Source: Candidatus Eisenbergiella stercoravium
GTDB lineage: Bacteria; Bacillota; Clostridia; Lachnospirales; Lachnospiraceae
DNA: 35,028 bases
Assembly: GCA_019113175.1 (NCBI GenBank)
Contig: DXHY01000015.1
Span: forward strand, 1 to 35,028
Direction: 5' to 3'
A program made the position numbers and the translations under genes. The first letter of the stretch is position 1; every line of letters begins with the position of its first letter. Shown in pieces: positions 15,659 to 24,375 of the stretch. The notes below the pieces were generated by a model that had not been told where the DNA came from, searched no databases, and saw nothing but the letters and a program-made list of their open reading frames with translations.

Positions 15659-15667
15659 TGTTATACT
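15659..15667 (+). promoter_or_regulatory. extended -10 promoter of the phasin-like gene
   Basis: TGTTATACT, with the -10 hexamer at 15662-15667, lies about 95 nt before the start codon. The string is identical to the one at 241-249. A small stem, AGCGT-AGAA-ACGCT (15732-15745), sits just before the ribosome site. Confidence 0.4.
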
Positions 15668-15762
15668 GAGCCCAGAGCAGCAGACTGGAACTGTTGTCAG
15701 CGGCAGATTGAAAATCTGACCCGCCGGCTTCAGCGTAGAAACGCTTCGGAATGGAGGAAATT

Positions 15763-16164
15763 ATGGATATTACAGAAGGAATCAGAAAAATTTTTCTTGC
15801 AGGCGTAGGCGCAGTTGCCACAACCGGAGAAGCGGCGAAGAGCCTGATCGACACCCTGGTGGAAAAGGGTGAGCTCACCGTGGAACAGGGAAAGGCCCTG
15901 AACGAGGAGCTGAAAAAGAACGCCAAAGAGAAAATGAACCGGCACGTTACGGTCCATGTGGTGAATGAATTCAGGGATGTGTATTCCGCCGTGGATAAAA
16001 TGTCCAGAGAGGAGCTTGAGTCTCTGAAGGAACGTCTGAATGAGCTGACTGCGGAAAAAGATGAGGCTTCGGAGGATATGTCTCAGGAAACGACGCAGGA
16101 TATGACAGCTTCCAGAGCTACGGTGGACGGGGAAGAAAATCCTGACAATTCCGCAGAATCCTGA
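15763..16164 (+). CDS. phasin-like small coiled-coil protein
   Basis: A 133-residue acidic protein related to the phasin/PHA-granule regulator group (COG3937-like). The N-terminal FLAGVGAVATTGEAAKSLID followed by LVEKGELTVEQGKALNEEL is characteristic. The centre is helical and charged, and the C-terminal 35 residues are a disordered acidic tail. The ATG at 15763 is chosen because GGAGG lies 6 nt before it; an ATG at 15751 overlaps that site. Clostridia often carry such genes without polymer synthase genes, and none is seen here, so a role in PHA storage should not be assumed. It stands alone, with its own promoter and terminator. Confidence 0.75.
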   Translation: MDITEGIRKIFLAGVGAVATTGEAAKSLIDTLVEKGELTVEQGKALNEELKKNAKEKMNRHVTVHVVNEFRDVYSAVDKMSREELESLKERLNELTAEKDEASEDMSQETTQDMTASRATVDGEENPDNSAES

Positions 16165-16226
16165 CAGAAAAATATTTCCAGTAATCGGATAGGGGAAGTT
16201 TCTTTCCCTATCTGATAATGTAATTC

Positions 16227-16266
16227 GCACAGCTTACGGCATAAATGCCGTGAGCTGTGCTTTTTT
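16227..16266 (+). terminator. intrinsic terminator of the phasin-like gene
   Basis: A 15-bp stem (16227-16241 with 16246-16260, one G-U pair, loop TAAA) is followed by six T. It also separates this gene from the convergent ATPase gene. Confidence 0.9.
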
Positions 16267-16275
16267 ATTTTCAAA

Positions 16276-17604
16276 TCACAAAAACGGAACCATATAAACC
16301 GGAAGCATCAGAATATCTCCATCCTTCTGCATATCTTTTGTATAAACAAGATACTTTTCCAGAATCCGCCCGGAAAATTTTTCCGAGAATTTATCCAGAG
16401 ACGCGTGGGTTTTATATCCCGATGACTTTACTTCAATGGGACATATTTTATTTCTTCTGGAAAGTATGAAATCTATCTCATGGTTTCGTCTTGTTTTTTC
16501 ATTGAAAAATGTATGGTAGAACAATTCATTTCCATTTGCTGTCAGCATCTGAGCAACCACATTCTCATACATATATCCAAGGTTCACTCCCAGTTTATCG
16601 TTGAGGAGCTTTTCATAAATTATATTTTCCGTAAAATCCCTGTCCTTAAAAGCCAAGGTTGCAAACAGACCAGTATCTGCAAGAAAAAGCTTGAATCTCT
16701 CCAAGTCCTTATGATTTGCCATTCCGGCGTTCGGATCATCTGCATGATAAGCAGCAACTACTGTTTTGGAGTCCTTCATTTCTGCAATTAACTCCAGAAT
16801 GCTGTCCGCTCTCTCATTCGCAAGCACACTGGAAACCTGATATCTGGAAGCATTTTTATTCAGCTGTGCAGGAATCGCATCAAACAGCATTGAAATTCTT
16901 CCGGTCGGGTCTATTTTTCTGAAATCATCCTCATACAGATTCAGAATATCTCTCTTTACCGCATCAACCCGTTTGAAATTATTCGTCTGAAGATATTCGT
17001 CAACTGCCTGCGGCATTCCTCCCACCAGCATATACAGCCGAAAATCCCTCATCAGCCTTCTGTTTGCCTGCTCTCCAACCGGTTTTCGATTTTCAAAACA
17101 GCTTTTCAAAAGCTTTATTGTCGTCTGATCTCCCAGCGCCCAGAGAAATTCCTCATAATCCATGGGATACATACTGAGTTTGCGTTCCTCGCTCGGAATG
17201 AGAATATCCTTTACATTCTTTTTGATTGAGATCAGCGAACCTGTCTCTATATAATCATATCTTCCATCCTTTACCAGCGCCTTTATTGCCTGTCTTGCAG
17301 GCGGGAACAGCTGCACCTCATCAAAAATGATAAGGGATTTCCGTTCTACCAGATCTGTTCTGTATTGCAGCTGAAGCTGAAGAAAGAGAAAATTCAGATC
17401 CGAGAGATCTTTAAAAAGTTCCCTGACTGCTGGAGAAGCAATGGAAAAATCAATCATAATATAGCTTTCATATTCTTTTTTCCCGAACGCTTCCACCACT
17501 GTAGACTTTCCGACCCGTCTTGCGCCCTCAATCATCAGCGCAGTTTTTCCCCGGGATTCTTCTTTCCACTGTAAAAGCCTGTCATATATCTTTCTTTGAA
17601 ACAT
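16276..17604 (-). CDS. AAA ATPase with DUF4143 domain (COG1373 type)
   Basis: A 442-residue protein with an N-terminal AAA domain and a C-terminal DUF4143 region. Walker A is GARRVGKST (27-35) and Walker B is LIIFDEVQ (Asp95, Glu96). The C-terminal EIDFIL (376-381) and IEVKSS (389-394) form a PD-(D/E)XK-like core, usual in this family. Such ATPases are widespread in gut anaerobes, often in many copies, and their role is unknown. GGAAGG lies about 10 nt before the ATG. The gene is alone, has a perfect TATAAT at 17646-17651, and carries three phased repeats over its promoter. Its DNA is A+T-richer than the neighbouring minus-strand genes. Confidence 0.85.
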   Translation of the reverse strand: MFQRKIYDRLLQWKEESRGKTALMIEGARRVGKSTVVEAFGKKEYESYIMIDFSIASPAVRELFKDLSDLNFLFLQLQLQYRTDLVERKSLIIFDEVQLFPPARQAIKALVKDGRYDYIETGSLISIKKNVKDILIPSEERKLSMYPMDYEEFLWALGDQTTIKLLKSCFENRKPVGEQANRRLMRDFRLYMLVGGMPQAVDEYLQTNNFKRVDAVKRDILNLYEDDFRKIDPTGRISMLFDAIPAQLNKNASRYQVSSVLANERADSILELIAEMKDSKTVVAAYHADDPNAGMANHKDLERFKLFLADTGLFATLAFKDRDFTENIIYEKLLNDKLGVNLGYMYENVVAQMLTANGNELFYHTFFNEKTRRNHEIDFILSRRNKICPIEVKSSGYKTHASLDKFSEKFSGRILEKYLVYTKDMQKDGDILMLPVYMVPFL

Positions 17605-17645
17605 GTTGCTTTTCCTTCCAAATGCATTCTTTTCCTGTCCTTCTT

Positions 17646-17674
17646 ATTATACACAAAATCGCTGTTTTTATAAA
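17646..17674 (-). promoter_or_regulatory. promoter of the DUF4143 ATPase gene
   Basis: On the minus strand TTTATA (17674-17669), a 17-bp spacer and a perfect TATAAT (17651-17646). The spacer and -35 are covered by the first of the three direct repeats. Confidence 0.6.
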
Positions 17675-17737
17675 GCGTTTTTTCTTCAAAATCGCTGTTT
17701 TTATTTATCCAAATTCCCTCAAAATCGCTATTTTTGA
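17654..17737. repeat. three 18-bp direct repeats at exact 33-bp spacing
   Basis: CAAAATCGCTGTTTTTAT occurs at 17654-17671 and 17687-17704, and a version with three changes at 17720-17737. The start-to-start distance is 33 bp both times, about three turns of DNA. The first copy lies between the -10 and -35 of the ATPase promoter. This is the layout of an operator array. Read as protein on the minus strand, the copies give KNSDF every 11 residues in an open frame, so a small repeat protein cannot be fully excluded. Confidence 0.7.
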
Positions 17738-17790
17738 TATTATTTAGAATGTTTGTCAGAATAGCCACTGTTTCCATTTCAATAAAACCA

Positions 17791-19335
17791 TCAGTCAATC
17801 CGGTAAATATCCACAGCCGCAGTTCCGGAAACCTCCACCGTCACATTCCCCTTTTTCTGGTCTGACGGCATCTCCATCACCGCGAGGACCTGACCGTTTT
17901 CCGCGGAAGCTTCAAGCAGCTCTCCATCCGCAAGAAGAGAAAAGTCGTTAAGATTCTTTCCGATTTCATAGACCTCCGATCCTACTCCCAGCTTTCCACA
18001 GGAGGAAACGTAAGTGATGGGAGTGCCGTAAAGGTTGATGGAATAGTCGGAAGGCTTCTCCATATGAATACAGATTTCCAGCGCGCCGTCCCTCTGTGAC
18101 ATGCAGAAAACCTTTCCCTCTCCATTGGAGGAATGGACGGCGCTTCTTGCCTTAAGAAAGCTGTCCACGGGAAGCTGTCTGAGGCGGTATCCTTCTTTTA
18201 TTTTAACAAGAGAAAGCTTTCTGGGAAGACCCATGGCTCCTGTATACAGCTTATTTTTATTCTTTGTTCTCAGCCATGGAATCAGAATCACATCCTCCGT
18301 CCTCCAGATAGTCTGGGCAGCATAAGGAAGCGCAGTCTTCCAGGCCTTCCGTCTGATGCCGTCCGGTTTGAATTCATAACCGTCAAAGTCTCCGGTGAAA
18401 TAATATCCGTCTGCGCTGTAGAACACCCATTTTTCCCCGCCGCCTTCCACTGGAAGCTTTCTGAGATCCGGGCACTCCCACGCCCCTTCCAGCGTCAGCG
18501 TCTGAGATTTCTTCCAGCTTTTCAGATCCTTTGACCGTAGGATGGCGAAATCATTTTCCCGAAGATACAGAACCATATAATAGGCTCCGCTTTCCTCGTG
18601 CCAGTATACCTTGGGATCCCGGTTCTCTTCCGCAAGCTGCCTGACCGCCGCGCCCTCCATCCGCTTCAGCGTCTCTCCGCCGTCCGTGCTGACGGCAATC
18701 CTCTGGGTGAAGGTCTTTCCCCGGCTCCACTCCGATTTGCTTCCCGCACAGGTATAAAAATAAACCTGCGCGTCGTTATCCAGGCCCAGCATCCCTCTCT
18801 CATTCACGATGCCGCTTCCGGAATACACGGTTCCGTCCTCATCCGGGTACAGAATGGTTTCCTTTCTTTCCCAGTGCAGCAGATCACTGCTCACCGCATG
18901 CCCCCAGCACATATTTTCCCATCTGGTGTCAAAGGGATTGTGCTGGTAAAACAGATGATAAATTCCGTTCTGATACAGCAGACCATTGGGATCGTTGATC
19001 CATCCCGTATCCGCCGTGAAGTGAATCAGCGGATGGGACTGGCAGACCTGAGGAATGCTGTCGGAAAGAGAAATGGCATCCAGAAAACCATTCGGAACAT
19101 CTCCCTCTACTCTTATTTTCCTGCCTTCATGCTTTTCCACATTCAGCGGTGCATAATAATGGAAGGAATAATAGCCCTCTTCATCCTCGCTGACCGGAAT
19201 CTGAAATTCAAAAATCTTCCCTTCCTGCACGGAAAAGGAGACCGTCTTCGTTTCCTTTTCTGCACAGATGGGAATGAGCAGATACTTTTTGTTGATCCGA
19301 ATATATTTTTTCACTGCCTGCTTCCCCCTTTCCAT
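17791..19335 (-). CDS. glycoside hydrolase family 32 (sucrose-6-phosphate hydrolase / beta-fructosidase)
   Basis: A 514-residue cytoplasmic enzyme that cleaves beta-fructosides such as sucrose, sucrose-6-phosphate or short fructans. The three family signatures are present: WINDPNG with the nucleophile Asp115, RDP (239-241) with the stabilising Asp240, and ECP with the acid/base Glu287. An N-terminal extension of about 100 residues forms an extra beta-domain, and the C-terminal 130 residues are the usual beta-sandwich. No signal peptide is seen. AGGAGA lies about 10 nt before the ATG. It is the third gene of a leftward operon. No sugar transporter gene lies beside it, so the substrate form (phosphorylated or not) is open. 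Confidence 0.9.
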   Translation of the reverse strand: MERGKQAVKKYIRINKKYLLIPICAEKETKTVSFSVQEGKIFEFQIPVSEDEEGYYSFHYYAPLNVEKHEGRKIRVEGDVPNGFLDAISLSDSIPQVCQSHPLIHFTADTGWINDPNGLLYQNGIYHLFYQHNPFDTRWENMCWGHAVSSDLLHWERKETILYPDEDGTVYSGSGIVNERGMLGLDNDAQVYFYTCAGSKSEWSRGKTFTQRIAVSTDGGETLKRMEGAAVRQLAEENRDPKVYWHEESGAYYMVLYLRENDFAILRSKDLKSWKKSQTLTLEGAWECPDLRKLPVEGGGEKWVFYSADGYYFTGDFDGYEFKPDGIRRKAWKTALPYAAQTIWRTEDVILIPWLRTKNKNKLYTGAMGLPRKLSLVKIKEGYRLRQLPVDSFLKARSAVHSSNGEGKVFCMSQRDGALEICIHMEKPSDYSINLYGTPITYVSSCGKLGVGSEVYEIGKNLNDFSLLADGELLEASAENGQVLAVMEMPSDQKKGNVTVEVSGTAAVDIYRID

Positions 19336-19386
19336 TCCAAAAAAATCTCCTGTCCGGACATCTGATTTTCTTCCGGCTCATTCTTC

Positions 19387-19740
19387 TCAGCCCAGCTTAT
19401 CTTCCCATTCCTTTTCTCTGAATCCCGTAAGAACATAATCATCAGCAACGATCAACGGCCGCTTTACCAGCATCCCGTCCGTTGCGAGAAGCCTGATCTG
19501 CTCTTCCTCGCTCATGGCGGGAAGCTTCTCTTTCAGATTCAGCTCCTTATATTTCATTCCGCTGGTATTGAAAAATTTCTTTAACGGAAGGCCGCTTCTG
19601 GCAATCCAGGTCTTCAGCTCTTCCTCTGTGGGATTCTTTTCCACAATATGCCTGTCCTCATAGCTGATCTTTCTCTCATCCAGCCACTTTTTCGCCTTCT
19701 GACAGGTAGAACATTTCGGGTATTCCACAAATAAAATCAT
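19387..19740 (-). CDS. ArsC/Spx-family protein (Spx/MgsR/YffB-like)
   Basis: A 117-residue thioredoxin-fold protein with the N-terminal CSTC redox pair (Cys10, Cys13) and the conserved KRPLIV segment. The region FNTSGMKYKELNL is typical of the family. Members include the transcription regulator Spx, which binds RNA polymerase under thiol stress, and arsenate-reductase-like proteins; the sequence does not tell which. The ATG at 19740 follows GAGGA with 6 nt spacing. A hairpin with one mismatch (19759-19780) and the palindrome CTCCGGAG (19752-19759) lie just upstream. It sits between the serine hydrolase and GH32 genes. Confidence 0.85.
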   Translation of the reverse strand: MILFVEYPKCSTCQKAKKWLDERKISYEDRHIVEKNPTEEELKTWIARSGLPLKKFFNTSGMKYKELNLKEKLPAMSEEEQIRLLATDGMLVKRPLIVADDYVLTGFREKEWEDKLG

Positions 19741-19811
19741 GTTAATCCTCACTCCGGAGCGGAGCAAAACTCTGCTTCGCCCTAATCTCCTTTTTACATT
19801 AATCTTTTCTC

Positions 19812-20684
19812 TTACAGCTGGGGCACGATTACATCCATGCACCGCTTCGTCATGCTTCCCGCATCCCGGCTTTCCGCATTGATGGCGATCACCGCATCCT
19901 TATCAGGCAAAACGATGGCAAGCTGTCCATATTTTCCATCCGCACGAAAGCTGTTATAAGGCCCTCTCCAGAACAGATATCCATAGCCTTCCGCTCCGTT
20001 ATCGGCCTGAATACGGGACGCCTCTCTGACATATTCTGCCGGGATGAGCTGCTTTCCATTCCACATTCCCTCCTGAAGCAGAAGCTGTCCGAACCGCATC
20101 AGCTCCGTCACGCACAGAAACAGGCCGCCCGCTCCGAAGGTAAAGCCCTGCGGATCCACTTCCCAGACCGTCCGTCTGATTCCGAGCGGTGCAAAAAGTC
20201 TGGGCATGAGATAATCCACCAGACTGCAGCCAGCCCTTCTCTGCACCAGAATTCCGGCCAGATAAGGCCCTGCATTGTTATAAACGAACGTAGTTCCCGG
20301 CTCCGTCTCAAAGGGACGCGACAGACAGAAGCGCACCCAGTCCTCTTCCTCCATCACGGGCCGCTGCTCTCCCATCAGCCAGCCTTCCTTCTGCCCCAGA
20401 CACATGGTGAGAAGATCCCTCACCAAAGCTTTCTGAAGATTTTCGGATGGTTGAGACGGAATTTCCTCCTCAAACACATCGCACAGCTTCTCATCCAGAC
20501 TCAAAAGTCCCTCTCTGCAGGCAATTCCCACCGCCGCGCTTGTAAAGCTCTTGCTGGCGGAATACTGGTTCCGGCGTATTTCTCCGTCCCAGTCTCTTTT
20601 TACAATAATCTCCCCGCCCCTGCACACTCTCAGATTCAGAATCCGCATCTCTTCCGCATACTGATCAATTTCCCGGATGTCCAT
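19812..20684 (-). CDS. serine beta-lactamase-like hydrolase (class C / esterase family)
   Basis: A 290-residue protein with the beta-lactamase/transpeptidase fold. SASK (42-45) is the SxxK motif with nucleophile Ser42, and VYNNAG supplies the YxN triad (Tyr135, Asn137). There is no signal peptide, so the protein is probably cytoplasmic and an esterase or peptidase rather than a resistance enzyme. The ATG at 20684 is preferred over a GTG at 20717 because GGAAGGGG lies 8 nt before it. It is the first gene of a leftward operon driven from 20753-20781, followed by the Spx-like and GH32 genes. Confidence 0.85.
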   Translation of the reverse strand: MDIREIDQYAEEMRILNLRVCRGGEIIVKRDWDGEIRRNQYSASKSFTSAAVGIACREGLLSLDEKLCDVFEEEIPSQPSENLQKALVRDLLTMCLGQKEGWLMGEQRPVMEEEDWVRFCLSRPFETEPGTTFVYNNAGPYLAGILVQRRAGCSLVDYLMPRLFAPLGIRRTVWEVDPQGFTFGAGGLFLCVTELMRFGQLLLQEGMWNGKQLIPAEYVREASRIQADNGAEGYGYLFWRGPYNSFRADGKYGQLAIVLPDKDAVIAINAESRDAGSMTKRCMDVIVPQL

Positions 20685-20752
20685 TTCCTTTTCCCCTTCC
20701 TTTTTCTCCTTTCTCACGTATTCACAAAACCAGTAATTAATATTATAAGGGA

Positions 20753-20781
20753 ATTATAACCGGAATCAGGAGGATGTGCAA
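20753..20781 (-). promoter_or_regulatory. strong promoter of the serine hydrolase-Spx-GH32 operon
   Basis: On the minus strand TTGCAC (20781-20776), a 17-bp spacer and a perfect TATAAT (20758-20753), about 70 nt before the start codon at 20684. Confidence 0.7.
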
Positions 20782-20896
20782 TTACGGGAACTACAGGAAA
20801 GTATTTTTTTCTTTTCTGATTGATTCATACATGTTAAAGTCATAGTACAGCTAATATTGATAGAAATAGACTGTTTAACAACAGAACGATAAACCA

Positions 20897-20924
20897 TTGT
20901 TTTTTTTGTGTAATATTGTAATAT
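20897..20924 (+). promoter_or_regulatory. candidate promoter of the ABC exporter operon
   Basis: TTGTTT (20897-20902), a 16-bp spacer and TAATAT (20919-20924) about 30 nt before the start codon. The stretch is very A+T-rich, so the exact hexamers are uncertain. Confidence 0.4.
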
Positions 20925-20953
20925 AGTCTGGTAATCTTTATACAAGGATCAAA

Positions 20954-22723
20954 ATGAGGGGGCGCAACATCATGAAAACATTTTTTTGCAACTATATTGC
21001 AGACTTCCGGAAGGAAATTGCCGCGATCCTCCTGTGCTCCCTGTTCTGCTCCCTCCTGACGGTGGGCTGTTCGGGAATCATGAACAGGATTGTGGAAGAG
21101 ACGCTCGGCAGTGCGCAGGACGGGGATGGGACTCTGTTTTTTTCTCTGGCGGCGCTGTTTTTCATGGCCTGCATCTGGGTTATTTTCATTTATCTGGAAA
21201 AAATGCTGTCCGGCCGGCTTGGGCTTCAGATTTCCCGGAGAATCCGTCAGGATGTGACGGAAAAACTGATGCGGCTGCGGTATGATTTTTTCATGGAACA
21301 GGAGGCCGGCGGTTTTCTGACCCGTCTGAATGACGATGTGCGGGATGCGGCCGACTACCTGGAAAAATTGCTTTCCACGGTGCTGTCCAACGGGATCGTC
21401 ATTCTGATTCTGTCCGTCTATCTGTGTACCGTGAACCGGATTCTTTTTCTGTTTTCCATCCTGTGGATTCCCATCGTCACTCTGATTTTCCGTTCCTTTC
21501 TGAAAAGCATCGCCGCCCTTTCCAGGGAAAGAAAACAGCAGCAGGACAGGCTCACCGGCCTGATCCGGGAGGCTTTTGCCTGCACGGAAACGGAGAAAAG
21601 CTTTCTTCTGCAGGAACGGAACCTGAAAAAGCTGAATGATTCCGTAAACGATATCCTTTCTGTGGATCTGATGCAGCAGAAAAAGGAGGCCTTTCTGACG
21701 CCCTTTTCCTTCGTCACGCAGGCCCTTCCCACTCTGTCCTGCTGCCTGTTTGCGGCGTTTCTTTCCTTTCTCGGCTATGTTCAGGTACAGGAGCTGATCT
21801 CCTTTCTTGTGCTTCTCGGTTTTCTTTCCCAGCCTGTGACCGGCTTCACCTCCGTGCTCACGGATCTGAAAAAGGACAGTGTGGGCGTACAGCGGCTTAT
21901 GGAGCTTCTGTCCGCTCCGGAAGAAACCTGGGAAGGAAGTCCGGTGTTCCTTTCGGAAAAAGAGCCTGTGATCTCCTTTCGCAGGGTTTCCTTTTCCTAT
22001 CCCCATTCCGCTCCCGTTCTGAAACAGATCTCTTTCGAAATACAAAAGGGAGAACGGGTCGCCTTCGTGGGAAGCTCCGGTGGCGGAAAATCCACCCTCA
22101 TCATGCTTATTCTCGGTCTGTATCCCGTCCGCGACGGAACGTATCTGTTATACGGCAATTCTTTTTCAGCGCTCGATCTGAAGGAGGTGCGGAAATGCTT
22201 TTCCATCGTGGCGCAGGAGCCTTTCCTCTTTCCCGATACCATCGCGGAAAATCTCCGTTACGGAAATCCGGACGCTTCCATGGAGGAAATCCGGGCCGCC
22301 ATGCGCGCGGTGGGACTTGACGACTATGTATGCGGACTTCCCGACGGTTATGAAACTCTCCTGGAGGAAGGCGGAACCAATCTTTCCGGCGGGCAGAAGC
22401 AGCGTCTTTCCATCGCGAGGGCGCTTCTGAGAAAAAGTGAAATTGTGCTGATGGATGAGCCAACCTCCGCTCTGGATGCGGAGTCGGAAACGGAAATCGT
22501 CCGCCTTGCCGACACCGTCCTTCAGGGAAAAACTATCCTCACCATCGCGCACAAGCTGAACACCATCCGGAACTATGACCGCATCTATGTGCTCGACCGG
22601 GGAACCATTGCGGAATGCGGCTCCCATGAGGAGCTGATGGCAGCAGGAGGCCTGTATTACCGCTTATATACGGGAAGCCGGGAAACAGGCTCCCGGGAAA
22701 GGAAAGGATGCGACCGGAATTGA
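20954..22723 (+). CDS. ABC exporter half-transporter, canonical subunit
   Basis: A 589-residue fusion of a six-helix membrane domain (about 20-300) and an ATPase domain (about 340-575). Walker A is GSSGGGKST (373-381), the Q-loop is at Gln421, the signature is LSGGQ (477-481), Walker B ends at Asp501-Glu502, and the switch His is His533. All catalytic residues are present. The ATG at 20954 follows AAGGA with 5 nt spacing; an ATG at 20972 after GAGGGGG is an alternative. The next gene overlaps by 16 nt and encodes the partner half. The transported substrate (drug, peptide or lipid) cannot be read. Confidence 0.9.
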   Translation: MRGRNIMKTFFCNYIADFRKEIAAILLCSLFCSLLTVGCSGIMNRIVEETLGSAQDGDGTLFFSLAALFFMACIWVIFIYLEKMLSGRLGLQISRRIRQDVTEKLMRLRYDFFMEQEAGGFLTRLNDDVRDAADYLEKLLSTVLSNGIVILILSVYLCTVNRILFLFSILWIPIVTLIFRSFLKSIAALSRERKQQQDRLTGLIREAFACTETEKSFLLQERNLKKLNDSVNDILSVDLMQQKKEAFLTPFSFVTQALPTLSCCLFAAFLSFLGYVQVQELISFLVLLGFLSQPVTGFTSVLTDLKKDSVGVQRLMELLSAPEETWEGSPVFLSEKEPVISFRRVSFSYPHSAPVLKQISFEIQKGERVAFVGSSGGGKSTLIMLILGLYPVRDGTYLLYGNSFSALDLKEVRKCFSIVAQEPFLFPDTIAENLRYGNPDASMEEIRAAMRAVGLDDYVCGLPDGYETLLEEGGTNLSGGQKQRLSIARALLRKSEIVLMDEPTSALDAESETEIVRLADTVLQGKTILTIAHKLNTIRNYDRIYVLDRGTIAECGSHEELMAAGGLYYRLYTGSRETGSRERKGCDRN

Positions 22724-24375
22724 AGCATTATCTGAAGCAGCTCCATTTTGCCCTTCAGTATATCGCGGATGTGAAATGGAAATACATCCCTGCCCTGCTG
22801 GGCGTCGGACTGGGCTATTCTGGCATGAGCATCGCGGTGTCTCTGATCCCTCAGCTTCTGATCGATTCCGTGGCGTCGGGAAGCTTTCATGGCGTGGGAA
22901 GCGGACTTCTTCTTTACGGGATTTTTTTCCTGCTTTCTTCCGCCCTTGCCATCCTTTCCCAGTACGCCTACCGCCGTATTGCTCTGCGTGCCGTCTCCCG
23001 TCTGCGCATGCGGATTATGGAGAAAAAGACGAAACTTCCTCTCTCCTTTCTGGAATCCTCCCACAGCGGCGAACTGCTTTCCAGAATGCTCTATGACATG
23101 AACAAAATCGAGGAGCTTTACCGGACAAAACTGAAGGAATTTGTCAATCCGATTCTGGCGCTCATCACCAGCATCATCCCCATGCTGCTTCTGAATGTGC
23201 CCCTGACGCTTCTGCTCCTTGTGATCTCCGTCCTCTGCCTGTTCGTGAACACCACCTTTTCCGGCAGAATCAAACGGGCGGGACTTCTGGCCGCCCGTTC
23301 CAACGATGCCCTTACGGAACGGTCCGCAGACATCCTGTCCGGCCTTTTGACCATCCGGCAGTATCAGCTTGCGGACATCCTGGCAGAGCGTTACCGCACC
23401 GTCAATGAGGATTATACACAAAAAGCCTTTCAGAGACAGAAAATCAGCGCAGGACTGGAAGCCATGAACAAGGGCTTTGATATTCTCTGCAGCATCGTAT
23501 TTCTTGCGGCAGGTTCCCTGATGGTTCGTTCTGGCCAGACCACCTACGGAACGCTCGTCGCTCTGATGAGCCTGGAATCCAGCCTTATCTGGGCCGCCCT
23601 GCAGGCCGGAAAACGATTTCCGGAGCTGTTTGAAAGCATTGCCAGCGTGGAACGCATCGACAGCTTTCTGAAAGAAGCGGAAGAAGAAATCCGGATTCCC
23701 TCCGCCTCCAAAAACAGCCGCGACAGCTCCGCCTATATTGTTTTTCAGGATGTGACCTTTGGTTATCCGGGACGGAAAAAAATCCTGAGGCACTTCAGCC
23801 TGAAGCTGAACCGGAATGAGACGCTGGTTGTGGCCGGACCCTCCGGCTGCGGAAAGTCCACTCTTTTTAAACTGCTTCTCGGATTTTATAACGTGGACGG
23901 AGGCGCCATTCTAATAGAAGGGAAATATCTGGATGAATACGGGCCCGAAGCGCTGCGGGCCGGAATTGCCTATATTCCCCAAAAGCCCTTTCTTTTCTCT
24001 GGAACCATACGGGAAAACATTCTCTGCGCAAGGCCGGACGCCTCTGAGGAAGAAGTGACTGCCGCGGCAAAAGCGGCAGCTGCCCATGATTTCATCACCG
24101 CCCTTCCCGGAGGCTATGAACATCTTCTGGATTACGGAGGGCGCGCGCTCTCCTTTGGACAGAGACAGCGCATTGCCATCGCGAGAGCCTTTTTAAAGGA
24201 TGCTCCCATCATTCTCTTCGATGAAGCGGTATCGGGCCTGGACTATGAATCTGAACGCGCCATCATGCAGTCGGTAGAACGGCTCATCCAAAATAAAACC
24301 GCTTTGATCATCACTCACAGAGATACAGAGTTATGGAAGGCTGACAGGAAATATTTCTTTACAATATCACATTAG
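22708..24375 (+). CDS. ABC exporter half-transporter, partner with altered signature motif
   Basis: A 555-residue membrane-ATPase fusion. Walker A is GPSGCGKST (377-385), Walker B ends in Asp505-Glu506, and the switch His is His537. The signature reads LSFGQ (481-485) instead of LSGGQ, and the Walker B neighbourhood reads FDEAVSGLD. One altered site is common in heterodimeric exporters, which pair a degenerate with a normal ATP site. The gene overlaps the preceding one by 16 nt, with GGAAAGGAAAGG before its ATG, so the pair is translationally coupled. The stop codon overlaps the operator-like palindrome of the next promoter. Confidence 0.9.
   Translation: MRPELKHYLKQLHFALQYIADVKWKYIPALLGVGLGYSGMSIAVSLIPQLLIDSVASGSFHGVGSGLLLYGIFFLLSSALAILSQYAYRRIALRAVSRLRMRIMEKKTKLPLSFLESSHSGELLSRMLYDMNKIEELYRTKLKEFVNPILALITSIIPMLLLNVPLTLLLLVISVLCLFVNTTFSGRIKRAGLLAARSNDALTERSADILSGLLTIRQYQLADILAERYRTVNEDYTQKAFQRQKISAGLEAMNKGFDILCSIVFLAAGSLMVRSGQTTYGTLVALMSLESSLIWAALQAGKRFPELFESIASVERIDSFLKEAEEEIRIPSASKNSRDSSAYIVFQDVTFGYPGRKKILRHFSLKLNRNETLVVAGPSGCGKSTLFKLLLGFYNVDGGAILIEGKYLDEYGPEALRAGIAYIPQKPFLFSGTIRENILCARPDASEEEVTAAAKAAAAHDFITALPGGYEHLLDYGGRALSFGQRQRIAIARAFLKDAPIILFDEAVSGLDYESERAIMQSVERLIQNKTALIITHRDTELWKADRKYFFTISH

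Noticed and set aside
17654-17737. Repeats as a CRISPR array
   Set aside because: Repeats of 18 bp with 15-bp gaps, only three copies, and no cas genes nearby do not fit CRISPR.
17535-17798. 87-codon minus-strand frame with KNSDF repeated every 11 residues
   Set aside because: Not annotated as a gene: it starts at a TTG overlapping the GH32 stop without a ribosome site, and the repeats fit an operator array over the promoter better. It is kept as an alternative in the finding on the repeats.
20778-20849. Small plus-strand frame starting ATGTGC downstream of AGGAGG near 20770
   Set aside because: The ATG touches the AGGAGG, so spacing is too short, and the stretch contains the leftward TTGCAC/TATAAT promoter.
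20840-22045. 401-codon open frame on the minus strand opposite the first exporter gene
   Set aside because: It is antisense to a gene with all ABC motifs. Its translation is low in family-like pattern (many Gln, His, Lys, Gly), and it has no ribosome site.
22657-23793. 378-codon minus-strand frame opposite the second exporter gene
   Set aside because: Antisense to a clear ABC half-transporter, with no start signal.
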